Positions 14,767 to 21,410 of a stretch of 21,410 nt of DNA are shown here, in pieces; positions within the stretch are counted from its first letter, which is position 1, and every line of letters starts with the position of its first letter. The position numbers and the translations under genes were made by a program. Source of the stretch: Fragilaria radians (lineage: Eukaryota; Bacillariophyta; Fragilariophyceae; Fragilariales; Fragilariaceae); contig CAAAJI010000788.1 of NCBI GenBank assembly GCA_900642245.1, positions 1 to 21,410 of the forward strand. The letters run 5' to 3'. The notes beneath the pieces are model-generated. The model was not told the origin of the DNA. It searched no databases and worked only from the letters and a program-made list of their open reading frames with translations.

Positions 14767-16593
14767 ATGCAGAGCACGTCCCGCCGGTCCTTTCTGTTGG
14801 GCTCGACGGCGGCAACCCTGGCCGCCTGTACGCCCATAGGTCGCCCTGGTGCTGCCGCCCTCAGTCAGTCGGCGCGCGCGCGTGCAATCTACGACGATGT
14901 CTTTGAACAGCTGCTGCAGATTACCCCCGAATTGGCGACAACTCTAGGCTTGGACATCGGAGCGCGGGCGCCGCTTAAGAGTCTGCTTCGGGATCAGCTT
15001 GCAATCGGTCGTACCGGCAGGTGGGCGCCACTCATAGCCGCCCTGCCGCAACTGCGGGCGCTCCACGGCGATCAGCTCTCCCTGCGCGAACGGGCGCTTC
15101 GGGACACCGCGGTCTGGCTTGGGGAGGGAGCTCAGGCACGAGGCGCTTCGGCCTATGGGATGGGAGGTGCTGTTCCCTACGTAATCACGCAATTGCATGG
15201 TTCCTATGTGTCAGTGCCGAGCTTCCTCGACACCCAACACAAGATCGGAAGTGTCGCTGACGCTGAGGCCTATCTCAGCCGCCTTGAAGGCTATCACCGG
15301 AACGTCGACGCAGAAGTCGCGTTGGCGCAGGCCGACGCAGCCGCCGGAGTTATCCCGCCGTCCTTCATCTTGGAAAAGGCGCTGAGGCAGACCCGTTCCG
15401 CCCTTGCGGAGCGGGGGGAATCATCCGGACTGGTGCAATCCCTAGTCAAGCGTACGCGTGCCACGAACTTGACGGAGGATTGGGAATCACGCGCAGTCCG
15501 GCTGGTCGACGGCCCGATCGCAGCTGCCCTTGGCCGGCAAGCCGATCTGCTCGAAGAAATGGGGCGACGATCCACCAATGAGCCCGGCGTGCACCGGCTG
15601 CCTCAGGGCCGGAAATTCTACGCATTGGCGCTGCGTGACTCCACGACCACCGAACTGAGCGCCGACGCCGTGCATCGTCTTGGCCTTGAGGAAGTGGCGC
15701 GACTCACGGCGGAGGCTGACCCAATGTTGCGCGCACAAGGCATTACCAGCGGGCCAATTGGGCAACGCATGGCGGCATTGGAGCGTCTGCCAGGCCAACT
15801 TTTTGCGAATGATGATGCTGGGCGCCAGCAATTGCTCGCCTATCTCACTAACTGGATGGAGAAGTTCCGCGCCAGGATGCCGGAGGTCTTCTATTCGCTG
15901 CCGACCAGTCCGATGGAAGTTCGCCGCGTCCCAGTGGCCATCGAAGTCGGATCGGCCGGCGCCTACGCCCGGTCGGGGGACGTGGAGGGAACGCGCCCAG
16001 GTATCTTCTACATCAACCTGCAAGACGTCAGCTCACGACCGCGCTTCGGCCTCCCGACGCTGACTGCACACGAGGCCGTTCCCGGCCATCTATGGGAAGG
16101 CGCAGTAGCGAACAGCGCTCCTGATCTGCCAATGCTCTTCAAGGCGAACGGCATAGCCGCCTTCGGCGAGGGCTGGGGACTTTACGCCGAGACATTGGTC
16201 GACGAGCTCGGCTTCTACCAGGACGACCCGCTTAGTAGGATCGGGATGATCCAAAGCTTTCTGTTTCGTTCGGCGCGCCTGGTTGTCGACACTGGCATCC
16301 ACGCCAAAGGTTGGACCCGCGAACAGGCCATTCGCTATTTCATGGATACAGTTGGACGGAATCGGGGCGCGACGGAACGGGAGATCGACCGCTATGTCGT
16401 CAACCCGGGTCAGGCAACCGCGTACAAGATTGGTCACAACGAGATGCTGCGGATTCGGCGAGAGACGAGAAATCGACTTGGCTCACGCTTCGACCTGAAG
16501 GGCTATCACGACCTCGTACTGCTAGGTGGCGATATACCTCTGCAAGTGCTTGCCGCGATGGCTGGCCAATGGGACGGCCGACGTGTCAGCTGA
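14767..16593 (+). CDS. DUF885 family Tat-exported lipoprotein, putative metallohydrolase
   Basis: This protein has 608 residues. The N-terminus has a twin-arginine motif (SRRSFLLG, residues 5-12) running into a lipobox ending LAAC with C21, so export by Tat and lipid anchoring are predicted. The rest is a DUF885 domain, an M32-like zincin fold: HEAVPGH (H435 to H441) supplies the zinc-binding HExxxGH-type histidines, and E468 in AFGEGWGLYAE is the likely third ligand. Supporting family patterns include PGIFYINL, RYVVNPGQATAYKIG and GDIPLQVL. These proteins are annotated as putative carboxypeptidases, but substrates are unproven. GAGGAG sits 6 nt before the ATG. The gene looks less GC-rich than its neighbours by eye and is flanked by long non-coding spacers, so lateral gain is possible. 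Confidence 0.92.
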   Translation: MQSTSRRSFLLGSTAATLAACTPIGRPGAAALSQSARARAIYDDVFEQLLQITPELATTLGLDIGARAPLKSLLRDQLAIGRTGRWAPLIAALPQLRALHGDQLSLRERALRDTAVWLGEGAQARGASAYGMGGAVPYVITQLHGSYVSVPSFLDTQHKIGSVADAEAYLSRLEGYHRNVDAEVALAQADAAAGVIPPSFILEKALRQTRSALAERGESSGLVQSLVKRTRATNLTEDWESRAVRLVDGPIAAALGRQADLLEEMGRRSTNEPGVHRLPQGRKFYALALRDSTTTELSADAVHRLGLEEVARLTAEADPMLRAQGITSGPIGQRMAALERLPGQLFANDDAGRQQLLAYLTNWMEKFRARMPEVFYSLPTSPMEVRRVPVAIEVGSAGAYARSGDVEGTRPGIFYINLQDVSSRPRFGLPTLTAHEAVPGHLWEGAVANSAPDLPMLFKANGIAAFGEGWGLYAETLVDELGFYQDDPLSRIGMIQSFLFRSARLVVDTGIHAKGWTREQAIRYFMDTVGRNRGATEREIDRYVVNPGQATAYKIGHNEMLRIRRETRNRLGSRFDLKGYHDLVLLGGDIPLQVLAAMAGQWDGRRVS

Positions 16594-17099
16594 CGCAAGC
16601 CGTGTCCCTCAGACCGATTGATGTCCGCTTTCCACCCCAAGCAGGCCTTCCGCTAACAGAAGCGCCGTGAGTTCCGCTGAACGTCGGCTAGGGGCGCTTA
16701 GCGGAATGGCCGAAACTGGCCGAAAGCGGACCATCTGCTTTGGCGCGGACTTCGCCCAAGTTGCCGTTCGTCCAGGAACCTATTAGGAGCTCGATCAGCA
16801 ACCCAGATTGAACGTTACGTCCCGTCATTTCACTCATAATGATCTCGCTGACATGCATTGGCCGCTATTCGATCGTCGGCTCGGCGCGCTGCGCAGCCGC
16901 CTTCAATTTGTCGCGGGGTTGAAAACATAGATGCCAACGTCGGGTCCTGGACAGTCCTCTGCGCACGGTGGCCAATGGAACCGAGGAGTCGTTCCTGCAT
17001 TTGACTAGATGCGTCATCGTTTCGGGAGGCGTTCGGTTCGCGTAGCCGATCGAAACAGTCCGAAGCGGGAAACATCGCAGGACGAAAAAGGGGAATGCC
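16594..17099. other. Gene-poor spacer after the DUF885 gene
   Basis: These 506 bases have no credible gene on either strand; short minus-strand frames at 16830-17150 look like shadow sequence. The left part carries the nested inverted-repeat element at 16623-16731. The right end holds the ribosome-binding AAAAAGGGGAA before the GTG at 17100. Confidence 0.6.
16623..16731. repeat. Nested inverted-repeat intergenic element
   Basis: Outer arms GTCCGCTTTC (16623-16632) and GAAAGCGGAC (16722-16731) are perfect 10-bp complements. Inner arms TTCCGCTAA (16648-16656) and TTAGCGGAA (16698-16706) are perfect 9-bp complements. A small dyad GTTC-CGCT-GAAC (16671-16682) sits between them, and TGGCCGAAA is repeated twice at 16707-16725. 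The word CCGCT/AGCGG recurs throughout. It could fold as one long hairpin and resembles short dispersed intergenic repeats (REP/MITE-like). A transposable origin cannot be shown from one copy. Confidence 0.55.
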
Positions 17100-17531
17100 G
17101 TGGCAACGGACACGCGCTGGCGAAACAGCCAGTACATCCATCCTGTACATGCGGTGCTGCTCGCCTCATGCCTGCCCTTGTTCTTCGGCGCATTGCTAAG
17201 CGACTGGGCCTATTCGAGCAGCTTCGAGATACAGTGGCTTAACTTCGCCGCGTGGCTAATCGTCGGCGCGCTGATATTCGCCGGTCTCGCGCTGGTGTGG
17301 GCATTGATCGACGCCCTTCGTGCGGACGTGCCGCGCGGCCGGAATAGATGGATCTACGTCGGGCTGCTCGCGGCGACCTTCGTGCTCGGCTTCGTCAATG
17401 CGCTGGTTCACGCCAAGGATGGCTGGGCAACGATGCCGCTCGGCCTGATCCTGTCGGTGATCGTGTTTGCTCTGGCCGTGGTCACAATCTGGCTGGGTTT
17501 CGCTCGGCCCCGGACAGGAGAATCGCAATGA
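17100..17531 (+). CDS. DUF2231-like four-helix inner-membrane protein
   Basis: This 143-residue protein starts at a GTG with AAAAGGGG just upstream. Four transmembrane segments are evident at about 16-34, 48-72, 84-103 and 113-134, and a conserved-looking IHPVHAV precedes the first, as in DUF2231 proteins, whose first segment carries an IHP-x-x motif. The function of the family is not established; it is often found near haem or quinone-linked redox genes. The stop overlaps the next gene's start (ATGA), and the following three genes continue the same overlap pattern, so it is the first gene of a tight operon with a dehydrogenase, CtaG and cytochrome b561. Confidence 0.83.
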   Translation: MATDTRWRNSQYIHPVHAVLLASCLPLFFGALLSDWAYSSSFEIQWLNFAAWLIVGALIFAGLALVWALIDALRADVPRGRNRWIYVGLLAATFVLGFVNALVHAKDGWATMPLGLILSVIVFALAVVTIWLGFARPRTGESQ

Positions 17532-18859
17532 ACGTCCGGCCGATTGCGCTCACCCTGACGGCGTTCCTGCTGGCCGGTTGCGGCGGCGATCGCGACGTCA
17601 CCCAATATGGTCCCAATCCGGATTTGCCGGACGACGAGCGCGGCCTGCTGCCGAGCATGACCATTGCCAGCCCGGCGGGTTGGGGAGAGCGGCGCCCGGC
17701 CGTGCCCGAGGGCTATACGATCACGCCGATCGCCACCGACCTGAAGATCCCGCGGCAGACATTGGTCTTGCCCAACGGGGACATATTGGTGGCGGAGGGC
17801 AAAGGCGGCGGCGAGACGCCGGTGCTTCGGCCCAAGGACAGCCTTGCCGGCTATTTCAAGAAGAAGGGCACCAGTTCGGTCAAGGGCGGCGACCGGCTGA
17901 CGTTGCTGCGCGACGCCAACGGGGACGGCACCTACGAAGGGCGGTCGGTGTTCGCGGAGAATCTCAATGCGCCTTATGGGCTGGCGTTGGTCGGCGGCCG
18001 CTTGTTCGTCGCCAACCAGGACGCACTGGTGCGGTTCGACTATCAGCCGGGACAGATCCGCGCGAGCGGGCCGCCGGTGACAGTTACCGCGCTGCCGGCC
18101 GCGATCAATCATCACTGGACCAAGTCGCTGGCGGCAAGCGCCGATGGCCGCTTCCTCTATGTCGGCATCGGCTCGAACAGCAATATCGGCGAGCGCGGCA
18201 TGGCAGTCGAGGAAGAGCGGGCGATGGTGTGGCAGGTCGACGCCCAGACCGGCGCCGCGCGACGCTTCGCCACCGGATTGCGCAACCCGACGGCGCTGGC
18301 GATGCAGCCCGGCATCGGCCAGCTGTGGGCGGTGGTCAACGAGCGCGACGAGCTTGGTGCCAACCTTGTGCCCGATTATCTGACCTCGGTCCGCGAGGGT
18401 GCGTTCTATGGCTGGCCCTACAGCTATTGGGGTTCGAACCCCGACCGGCGGGTGAAGCCATTCAAGGAAGACATGGTGCGGCGCGCCGTCCGGCCGGATT
18501 ATGCACTCGGCTCGCACACCGCGCCGCTCGGATTGTCCTTCTCCAGCCCGGCGATGGGCGCGCGCTTTGCAAGCGGCGCGTTCGTCGGCATGCACGGCAG
18601 CTGGAACCGCGAAACCCCGGTCGGCTACAAGGTGGTGTTCGTGCCGTTTAGCGGCGGACGACCGTCCGGGCCGCCGATCGACGTCGTCACCGCCTTCCAG
18701 GCCGACGGTAAAACCTTCGGCCGGCCGGTTGGCGTGACCGTCGATCCGCGCGGCGCACTGATCGTCGCGGACGATTTGTCGAACACCGTCTGGCGGATCG
18801 TGCCCACCCAGAGGCAGGTTCAGGCTCCGTTGTCCGCACAGGCCGCAACGGGTCGGTGA
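17528..18859 (+). CDS. PQQ-type sorbosone dehydrogenase family lipoprotein
   Basis: This 443-residue protein begins with a lipoprotein signal peptide (LTAFLLAGC, C18). A six-bladed beta-propeller of the soluble glucose/sorbosone dehydrogenase family follows. Diagnostic stretches are RQTLVLPNGDILVAEG, NAPYGLALVGGRLFVAN, INHHWTKSLAASADGRFLYV, RNPTALAMQPG, AFYGWPYSYWG, FVGMHGSWNR and PVGVTVDPRGALIVADD. Family members oxidise aldose-type sugars or aldehydes in the periplasm using PQQ and pass electrons to the respiratory chain; the actual substrate is not predictable here. The start is fixed by the signal peptide and the 4-nt ATGA overlap with the DUF2231 gene; the downstream ctaG start overlaps its stop as GTGA. 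Cytochrome genes nearby are plausible electron acceptors. Confidence 0.92.
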   Translation: MNVRPIALTLTAFLLAGCGGDRDVTQYGPNPDLPDDERGLLPSMTIASPAGWGERRPAVPEGYTITPIATDLKIPRQTLVLPNGDILVAEGKGGGETPVLRPKDSLAGYFKKKGTSSVKGGDRLTLLRDANGDGTYEGRSVFAENLNAPYGLALVGGRLFVANQDALVRFDYQPGQIRASGPPVTVTALPAAINHHWTKSLAASADGRFLYVGIGSNSNIGERGMAVEEERAMVWQVDAQTGAARRFATGLRNPTALAMQPGIGQLWAVVNERDELGANLVPDYLTSVREGAFYGWPYSYWGSNPDRRVKPFKEDMVRRAVRPDYALGSHTAPLGLSFSSPAMGARFASGAFVGMHGSWNRETPVGYKVVFVPFSGGRPSGPPIDVVTAFQADGKTFGRPVGVTVDPRGALIVADDLSNTVWRIVPTQRQVQAPLSAQAATGR

Positions 18860-19599
18860 GCCCGGCCGCAGTTACCCAATGGACGCCTTATTGCGGGGCC
18901 GCGCCAGTGCCCGGCGATTGGCTTGTTCGATGGAATTTCGACCCGGTTTCGATCGCCGCGATGGCCGGGATCGCGGTTCTCCTGTGGCGAATGACCGATG
19001 CGTCGGGAAAGCGCCGGGTGGGTTTCGCGCTGTCGCTTGCCGTCATCCTGTTCGTCTCGCCTTTCTGTGCGCTGACGTCGGCCTTGTTTTCGGCCCGAGT
19101 GACTCATCACGTGCTGCTCACCGCCGTGCTCGCGCCGCTGCTGGTCTATGCCTTGCCGGCAATGAGCTTGCGCTGGCGGCCGTCGCTCTGGCTGTGGACC
19201 GGGATCCAGGCGATCACCTTCTGGATTTGGCATTCGCCCGGCCTGTACGGCGCGGCGCTTTCCAATGACCTCATCTACTGGCTGATGCAGGTCACGCTGG
19301 TCGGGACGGCAATGGGCTTCTGGCTGGCGTTGCGGGGCTCGTCCGCGCCGTCCGCCATTGCCGCTTTGCTTGTGAGTACGGTGCAGATGGGACTTCTCGG
19401 CGCGCTCCTGACCTTCGCCCAGACACCCTTTTACCGCCCGCACTTTCTCACCACCCGGCCGTGGGGGATGGACGCGCTTGAAGACCAGCAGCTCGCCGGG
19501 CTGATCATGTGGGCGCCATCGGCCGGCCTGTATCTTGGCGCGGCATTGTTCCTCGTCCATCGCTGGCTCGCCCAGGAAGAGCGCGAACTGGCGTCATGA
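18856..19599 (+). CDS. ctaG: CtaG (caa3-type) cytochrome c oxidase assembly protein
   Basis: This 247-residue integral membrane protein of the caa3_CtaG family helps assemble or supply copper to the cytochrome c oxidase of aa3/caa3 type. It has about six to seven hydrophobic segments. Family hallmarks are visible: WNFDPVSIAA near the N-terminus, CALTSALFSARVTHH with paired histidines, FWIWHSPGLY and DQQLAGLIMW near the C-terminus. It is unrelated to the Cox11-type protein that is also sometimes called CtaG. The GTG start overlaps the dehydrogenase stop and the stop overlaps the cytochrome b561 start, so it is translated as part of the chain. A cytochrome oxidase subunit II gene lies 1.6 kb downstream, in keeping with its role. 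Confidence 0.92.
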   Translation: MSPAAVTQWTPYCGAAPVPGDWLVRWNFDPVSIAAMAGIAVLLWRMTDASGKRRVGFALSLAVILFVSPFCALTSALFSARVTHHVLLTAVLAPLLVYALPAMSLRWRPSLWLWTGIQAITFWIWHSPGLYGAALSNDLIYWLMQVTLVGTAMGFWLALRGSSAPSAIAALLVSTVQMGLLGALLTFAQTPFYRPHFLTTRPWGMDALEDQQLAGLIMWAPSAGLYLGAALFLVHRWLAQEERELAS

Positions 19600-20258
19600 T
19601 TGAGCGGCTTCGGGCCTGGGGCAACAGCTTCACGAAGCGGGGACGCTACTCGCCGCTCGGCATCGCCTTCCACTGGGGAATGGCCGCGCTGATCCTGTTC
19701 CAGATCGGCTGGGGGTTCTGGACCGACTGGATGATGCCCGGCGGCGACAAGGTTCGAGCCTATCAGATCCACAGCGCAGCGGGGCTGCCGGTGCTGCTTC
19801 TCGCAATCGCTCGAATCGTGTGGCGGTTGCTGATCGACGATCCCTACAACGATGCCGACCGCCTGGGCTGGCAGACCACCATCGCCCACATCACGGCCTA
19901 TCTGTTCTACCTCGCCTTTTTCACGTTGCCATTGTCCGGCTGGATCATGTGGTCGTCGGTCGCGGCGCCCGGTCCGCTCTATCTGGGCGGGATAATTCCC
20001 TGGCCGCAGGTGCCGCTGGACAGTCTGGACGCTTCCGTTCGCTACGTCATTCTCGACCTGTCCGAGGATGTCCACATCGGGTCCGTCATCGTGCTGCTCG
20101 TGCTGATTCCGGCACATGTAGGGGCGGCCCTGAAGCACCATTTCTGGGATCGCCACGACGTGCTCCGGGGGATGCTGCCGGAAGTCGAGGATCGGCCGAA
20201 CCACCGGGCAGGCTCGCGGCGTAATTCGCCAGCGCCGCATGTTCCTGGGGGGTCATAA
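19596..20258 (+). CDS. Cytochrome b561 family di-haem membrane protein
   Basis: This 220-residue protein starts at the ATG overlapping the ctaG stop (ATGA). It has four transmembrane segments and the histidine pattern of bacterial cytochrome b561: H26 in FHWGMA, H59 in QIHSAAG, H160 in EDVHIGS and H174 in PAHVGAALKHHF. The family oxidises quinol or passes electrons between membrane and periplasmic carriers. The family-like part ends near residue 194 (RGMLP); the last 26 or so residues are low-complexity and lie in the 173-bp tail-to-tail overlap with the diheme cytochrome c gene, so they may be a non-conserved extension. Its place in the operon suggests it links the dehydrogenase or quinone pool to the cytochromes. 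Confidence 0.9.
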   Translation: MIERLRAWGNSFTKRGRYSPLGIAFHWGMAALILFQIGWGFWTDWMMPGGDKVRAYQIHSAAGLPVLLLAIARIVWRLLIDDPYNDADRLGWQTTIAHITAYLFYLAFFTLPLSGWIMWSSVAAPGPLYLGGIIPWPQVPLDSLDASVRYVILDLSEDVHIGSVIVLLVLIPAHVGAALKHHFWDRHDVLRGMLPEVEDRPNHRAGSRRNSPAPHVPGGS

Positions 20259-20835
20259 GCTGGCTGATCCGAAGCATCACGTCGCCGGGGTCGTTGCGTC
20301 TCTTGGCCTTTCGCCACAGATCGAGCTGTTGAGCGAGATAGGCAGCAGGCTGGCCGGCCAGCGGCGGATTTGCCGGGCCGACGCCTTGCCCCTGCTCGCC
20401 GTGGCACGTGGCACAGGCAACAAGGCCCCGCGCGGGATCGCCTTCGTGATACAACGACGAGCGCGCGACCGCGGGGACTGCGACGGCCGGTCGGTAAGGC
20501 AGGCGGGCGTAATGAAAGGAGACCGCCTTGCGCTCGCGGGCGTCGAGCTGCGTGGCGATCCAGCCCATCTGCTGATGATAACGACGCCCGTCGGCATAGG
20601 CCTCAAGCTGTCGCTCGAGATATCCGGCATCGAGCCCCGCGAGGCGCGGCGAGCCCGCGCCGTCTCCCCGGCCATCGAGTCCATGGCAGGTGAAGCAGGC
20701 GTTGTTCGCCCCGGCCGCGGCGCCGCTGAGCGCGATGATCCGGCCGTCCTTGGCGAACCGGTCGAGCGACCTGGTCTCGGGCGCAGAACAGCCAGCGAGC
20801 AGCACGGTGCAGGAGAGAAAGACATTGATGCGCAC
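20086..20835 (-). CDS. Diheme c-type cytochrome lipoprotein (cytochrome c4-like)
   Basis: This 249-residue protein carries two haem-binding CxxCH motifs, C47-F-T-C50-H51 and C141-A-T-C144-H145, in two tandem class I cytochrome c domains like cytochrome c4. Candidate axial Met ligands are M90 and M187 or M194. A GTG start at 20835 gives a short lipoprotein signal ending LLAGC (C16), so it should be anchored on the periplasmic side. A longer frame to 21006 adds 57 residues with no signal-like sequence and was not used. It runs toward cytochrome b561, overlapping it by 173 bp, and diverges from the monoheme cytochrome c by only 27 bp. The cytochrome fold ends near residue 210; the tail beyond is Pro/Gly/Arg-rich. 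Confidence 0.88.
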   Translation of the reverse strand: MRINVFLSCTVLLAGCSAPETRSLDRFAKDGRIIALSGAAAGANNACFTCHGLDGRGDGAGSPRLAGLDAGYLERQLEAYADGRRYHQQMGWIATQLDARERKAVSFHYARLPYRPAVAVPAVARSSLYHEGDPARGLVACATCHGEQGQGVGPANPPLAGQPAAYLAQQLDLWRKAKRRNDPGDVMLRISQLMTPQEHAALANYAASLPGGSADPRLPAASPGARRGDPRNGASGPPLHVPESARAAR

Positions 20836-20862
20836 AGGTCCGCAACCGTCAAGCGCGGCCGC
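20836..20862. promoter_or_regulatory. 27-bp divergent gap between two cytochrome c starts
   Basis: The gap is too short for two complete promoters, so each gene's promoter probably lies inside the opposite coding region, or one start is misplaced. Neither start has a clear Shine-Dalgarno sequence. Confidence 0.35.
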
Positions 20863-21234
20863 ATGTTCCAATGGGTACCGTTGGCGCCGCTGCTGTTGGC
20901 TATCGCGGCGTGCAAGCCGCCACCCGAGCAGCGCCACGCCATGCCGACGGCTGACGTCGCGCAAGGCCGAGCGGCGATCGAACGGGTTGGCTGCGGCGCT
21001 TGTCACACCATTCGGGGAATCGACTGGCCGCAGGGCAAGGTCGGGCCGAACCTCGATGGTCTCGCCAACCGCGCGTTGATCGCCGGCAAGCTTCCAAACC
21101 GCCCCGATGTCCTCGCCGAGTATATCCGCAATGCGCCGGCGCTGTTGCCCGGATCGGGGATGCCCGCCATGCCGGTCAGCGAAGCGGAAGCGCGCGACAT
21201 TGCCGCTTATTTATACCAACAGGGAGATCGCTGA
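20863..21234 (+). CDS. Monoheme c-type cytochrome lipoprotein
   Basis: This 123-residue protein has a lipoprotein-like signal (PLLLAIAAC, C17) and one class I haem site, C44-G-A-C47-H48. The typical GKVGPNLDGLANR follows, and the axial Met is in LPGSGMPAMP (M100 or M103). It resembles the cytochrome c domain of caa3 oxidase subunit II or the small cytochromes encoded beside such oxidases. The frame is open far upstream, but only the ATG at 20863 gives a signal peptide. Its stop shares one base with the ATG of subunit II (TGATG), which implies coupled translation and a role as immediate electron donor to that oxidase. Confidence 0.88.
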   Translation: MFQWVPLAPLLLAIAACKPPPEQRHAMPTADVAQGRAAIERVGCGACHTIRGIDWPQGKVGPNLDGLANRALIAGKLPNRPDVLAEYIRNAPALLPGSGMPAMPVSEAEARDIAAYLYQQGDR

Positions 21235-21410
21235 TGTTCGAAGGCTGGCCGCCGCCGATGCTCGACCCGGCCGGGCCCTACGCCGGATCGATCGCAACCC
21301 TGAGCTGGATTTTGTTCGCGATGGCGGCGGGCGTGATGCTCGTCGTTTTGGGTGCGCTATATCTGGCCTTGTTCGGCCGTCGGACGGTGCAGTCGAAACT
21401 TGGCGGCAAG
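21234..21410 (+). CDS. coxB: Cytochrome c oxidase subunit II, N-terminal fragment
   Basis: The 59 codons before the window edge encode a short polar start (MFEGWPPPMLDPAGPYAG) followed by a hydrophobic segment at about 23-49 and a positively charged end. This is the layout of the first transmembrane helix of subunit II in the oxidase clusters where a cytochrome c gene precedes it. The CuA site would lie beyond the window, so the call rests on the N-terminus, the coupling to the cytochrome c gene and the nearby ctaG. Confidence 0.75.
   Translation, partial: MFEGWPPPMLDPAGPYAGSIATLSWILFAMAAGVMLVVLGALYLALFGRRTVQSKLGGK

Noticed and set aside
14510..14839. 109-codon plus-strand frame before the DUF885 gene
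   Set aside because: It has no ribosome site and no recognisable sequence, and it overlaps the Tat signal of the real gene in another frame.
16830..17150. 106-codon minus-strand frame in the spacer before the DUF2231 gene
   Set aside because: There are two competing overlapping frames with no motif, and the frame crosses the start of the DUF2231 gene.
17467..18651. 394-codon alternate plus-strand frame and 395-codon antisense frame over the dehydrogenase
   Set aside because: The frame at 17528-18859 carries a lipobox and beta-propeller motifs; the others are low-complexity shadows.
1..21410. tRNA, rRNA, CRISPR or insertion sequence
   Set aside because: I scanned the spacers for cloverleaf arms, regularly spaced repeats and transposase-like proteins and saw none.

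Overview
The window is a gene-dense, high-GC stretch of bacterial chromosome. The gene families, their neighbours and the GGAAC-N16/17-CGTT promoters of the alphaproteobacterial general stress response point to an alphaproteobacterium, most likely Sphingomonadales. No rRNA, tRNA, CRISPR array, insertion sequence or prophage is visible.

Layout. (1) 1-4008, aromatic amino acid and aromatic acid catabolism. A leftward pair (pterin-4a-carbinolamine dehydratase phhB, then a J-domain membrane protein running off the left edge) diverges from a rightward operon: 4-hydroxyphenylpyruvate dioxygenase (hpd), a PcaF/PaaJ-type thiolase and PaaD. The thiolase is broken by a single missing base near 3145, and the J-domain gene shows a probable one-base frameshift near 571. 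(2) 4002-7751, central metabolism. aroC and aroA (shikimate pathway) run leftward with a 4-nt overlap and diverge from zwf (glucose-6-phosphate dehydrogenase). AroC is unusually short. (3) 7752-14346, a general-stress and envelope module. It holds a YflT-like glycine-zipper protein, then an operon of an Ndi-like membrane protein, a holin-like (YqjE-type) protein and a DUF3618 protein. Facing it is a 1235-residue hybrid histidine kinase with five PAS domains, a GAF domain and a receiver. All three transcription units have candidate EcfG promoters. (4) 14219-17099, a looser region with a lone DUF885 Tat lipoprotein (putative metallohydrolase) between two gene-poor spacers. The right spacer holds a nested inverted-repeat element. 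(5) 17100-21410, a respiratory module: DUF2231 membrane protein, PQQ-type sorbosone dehydrogenase lipoprotein, CtaG (copper delivery to cytochrome oxidase) and cytochrome b561, chained by 4-nt start/stop overlaps. A diheme cytochrome c faces this operon. A monoheme lipoprotein cytochrome c then leads into cytochrome c oxidase subunit II, cut by the right edge.

How the parts work together. Region 1 would take phenylalanine/tyrosine to homogentisate, and phenylacetate to acetyl-CoA and succinyl-CoA if the thiolase is intact. Region 3 looks like an EcfG-controlled cell-envelope stress set. Region 5 looks like a periplasmic sugar or aldehyde oxidation arm with electron carriers beside its terminal oxidase. 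I found no clearly undescribed defence or mobile system. The most notable observations are the EcfG promoter trio around the envelope-stress genes and the sensor kinase, the compact AroC, the two isolated frameshifts, and the nested repeat at 16.6-16.7 kb.
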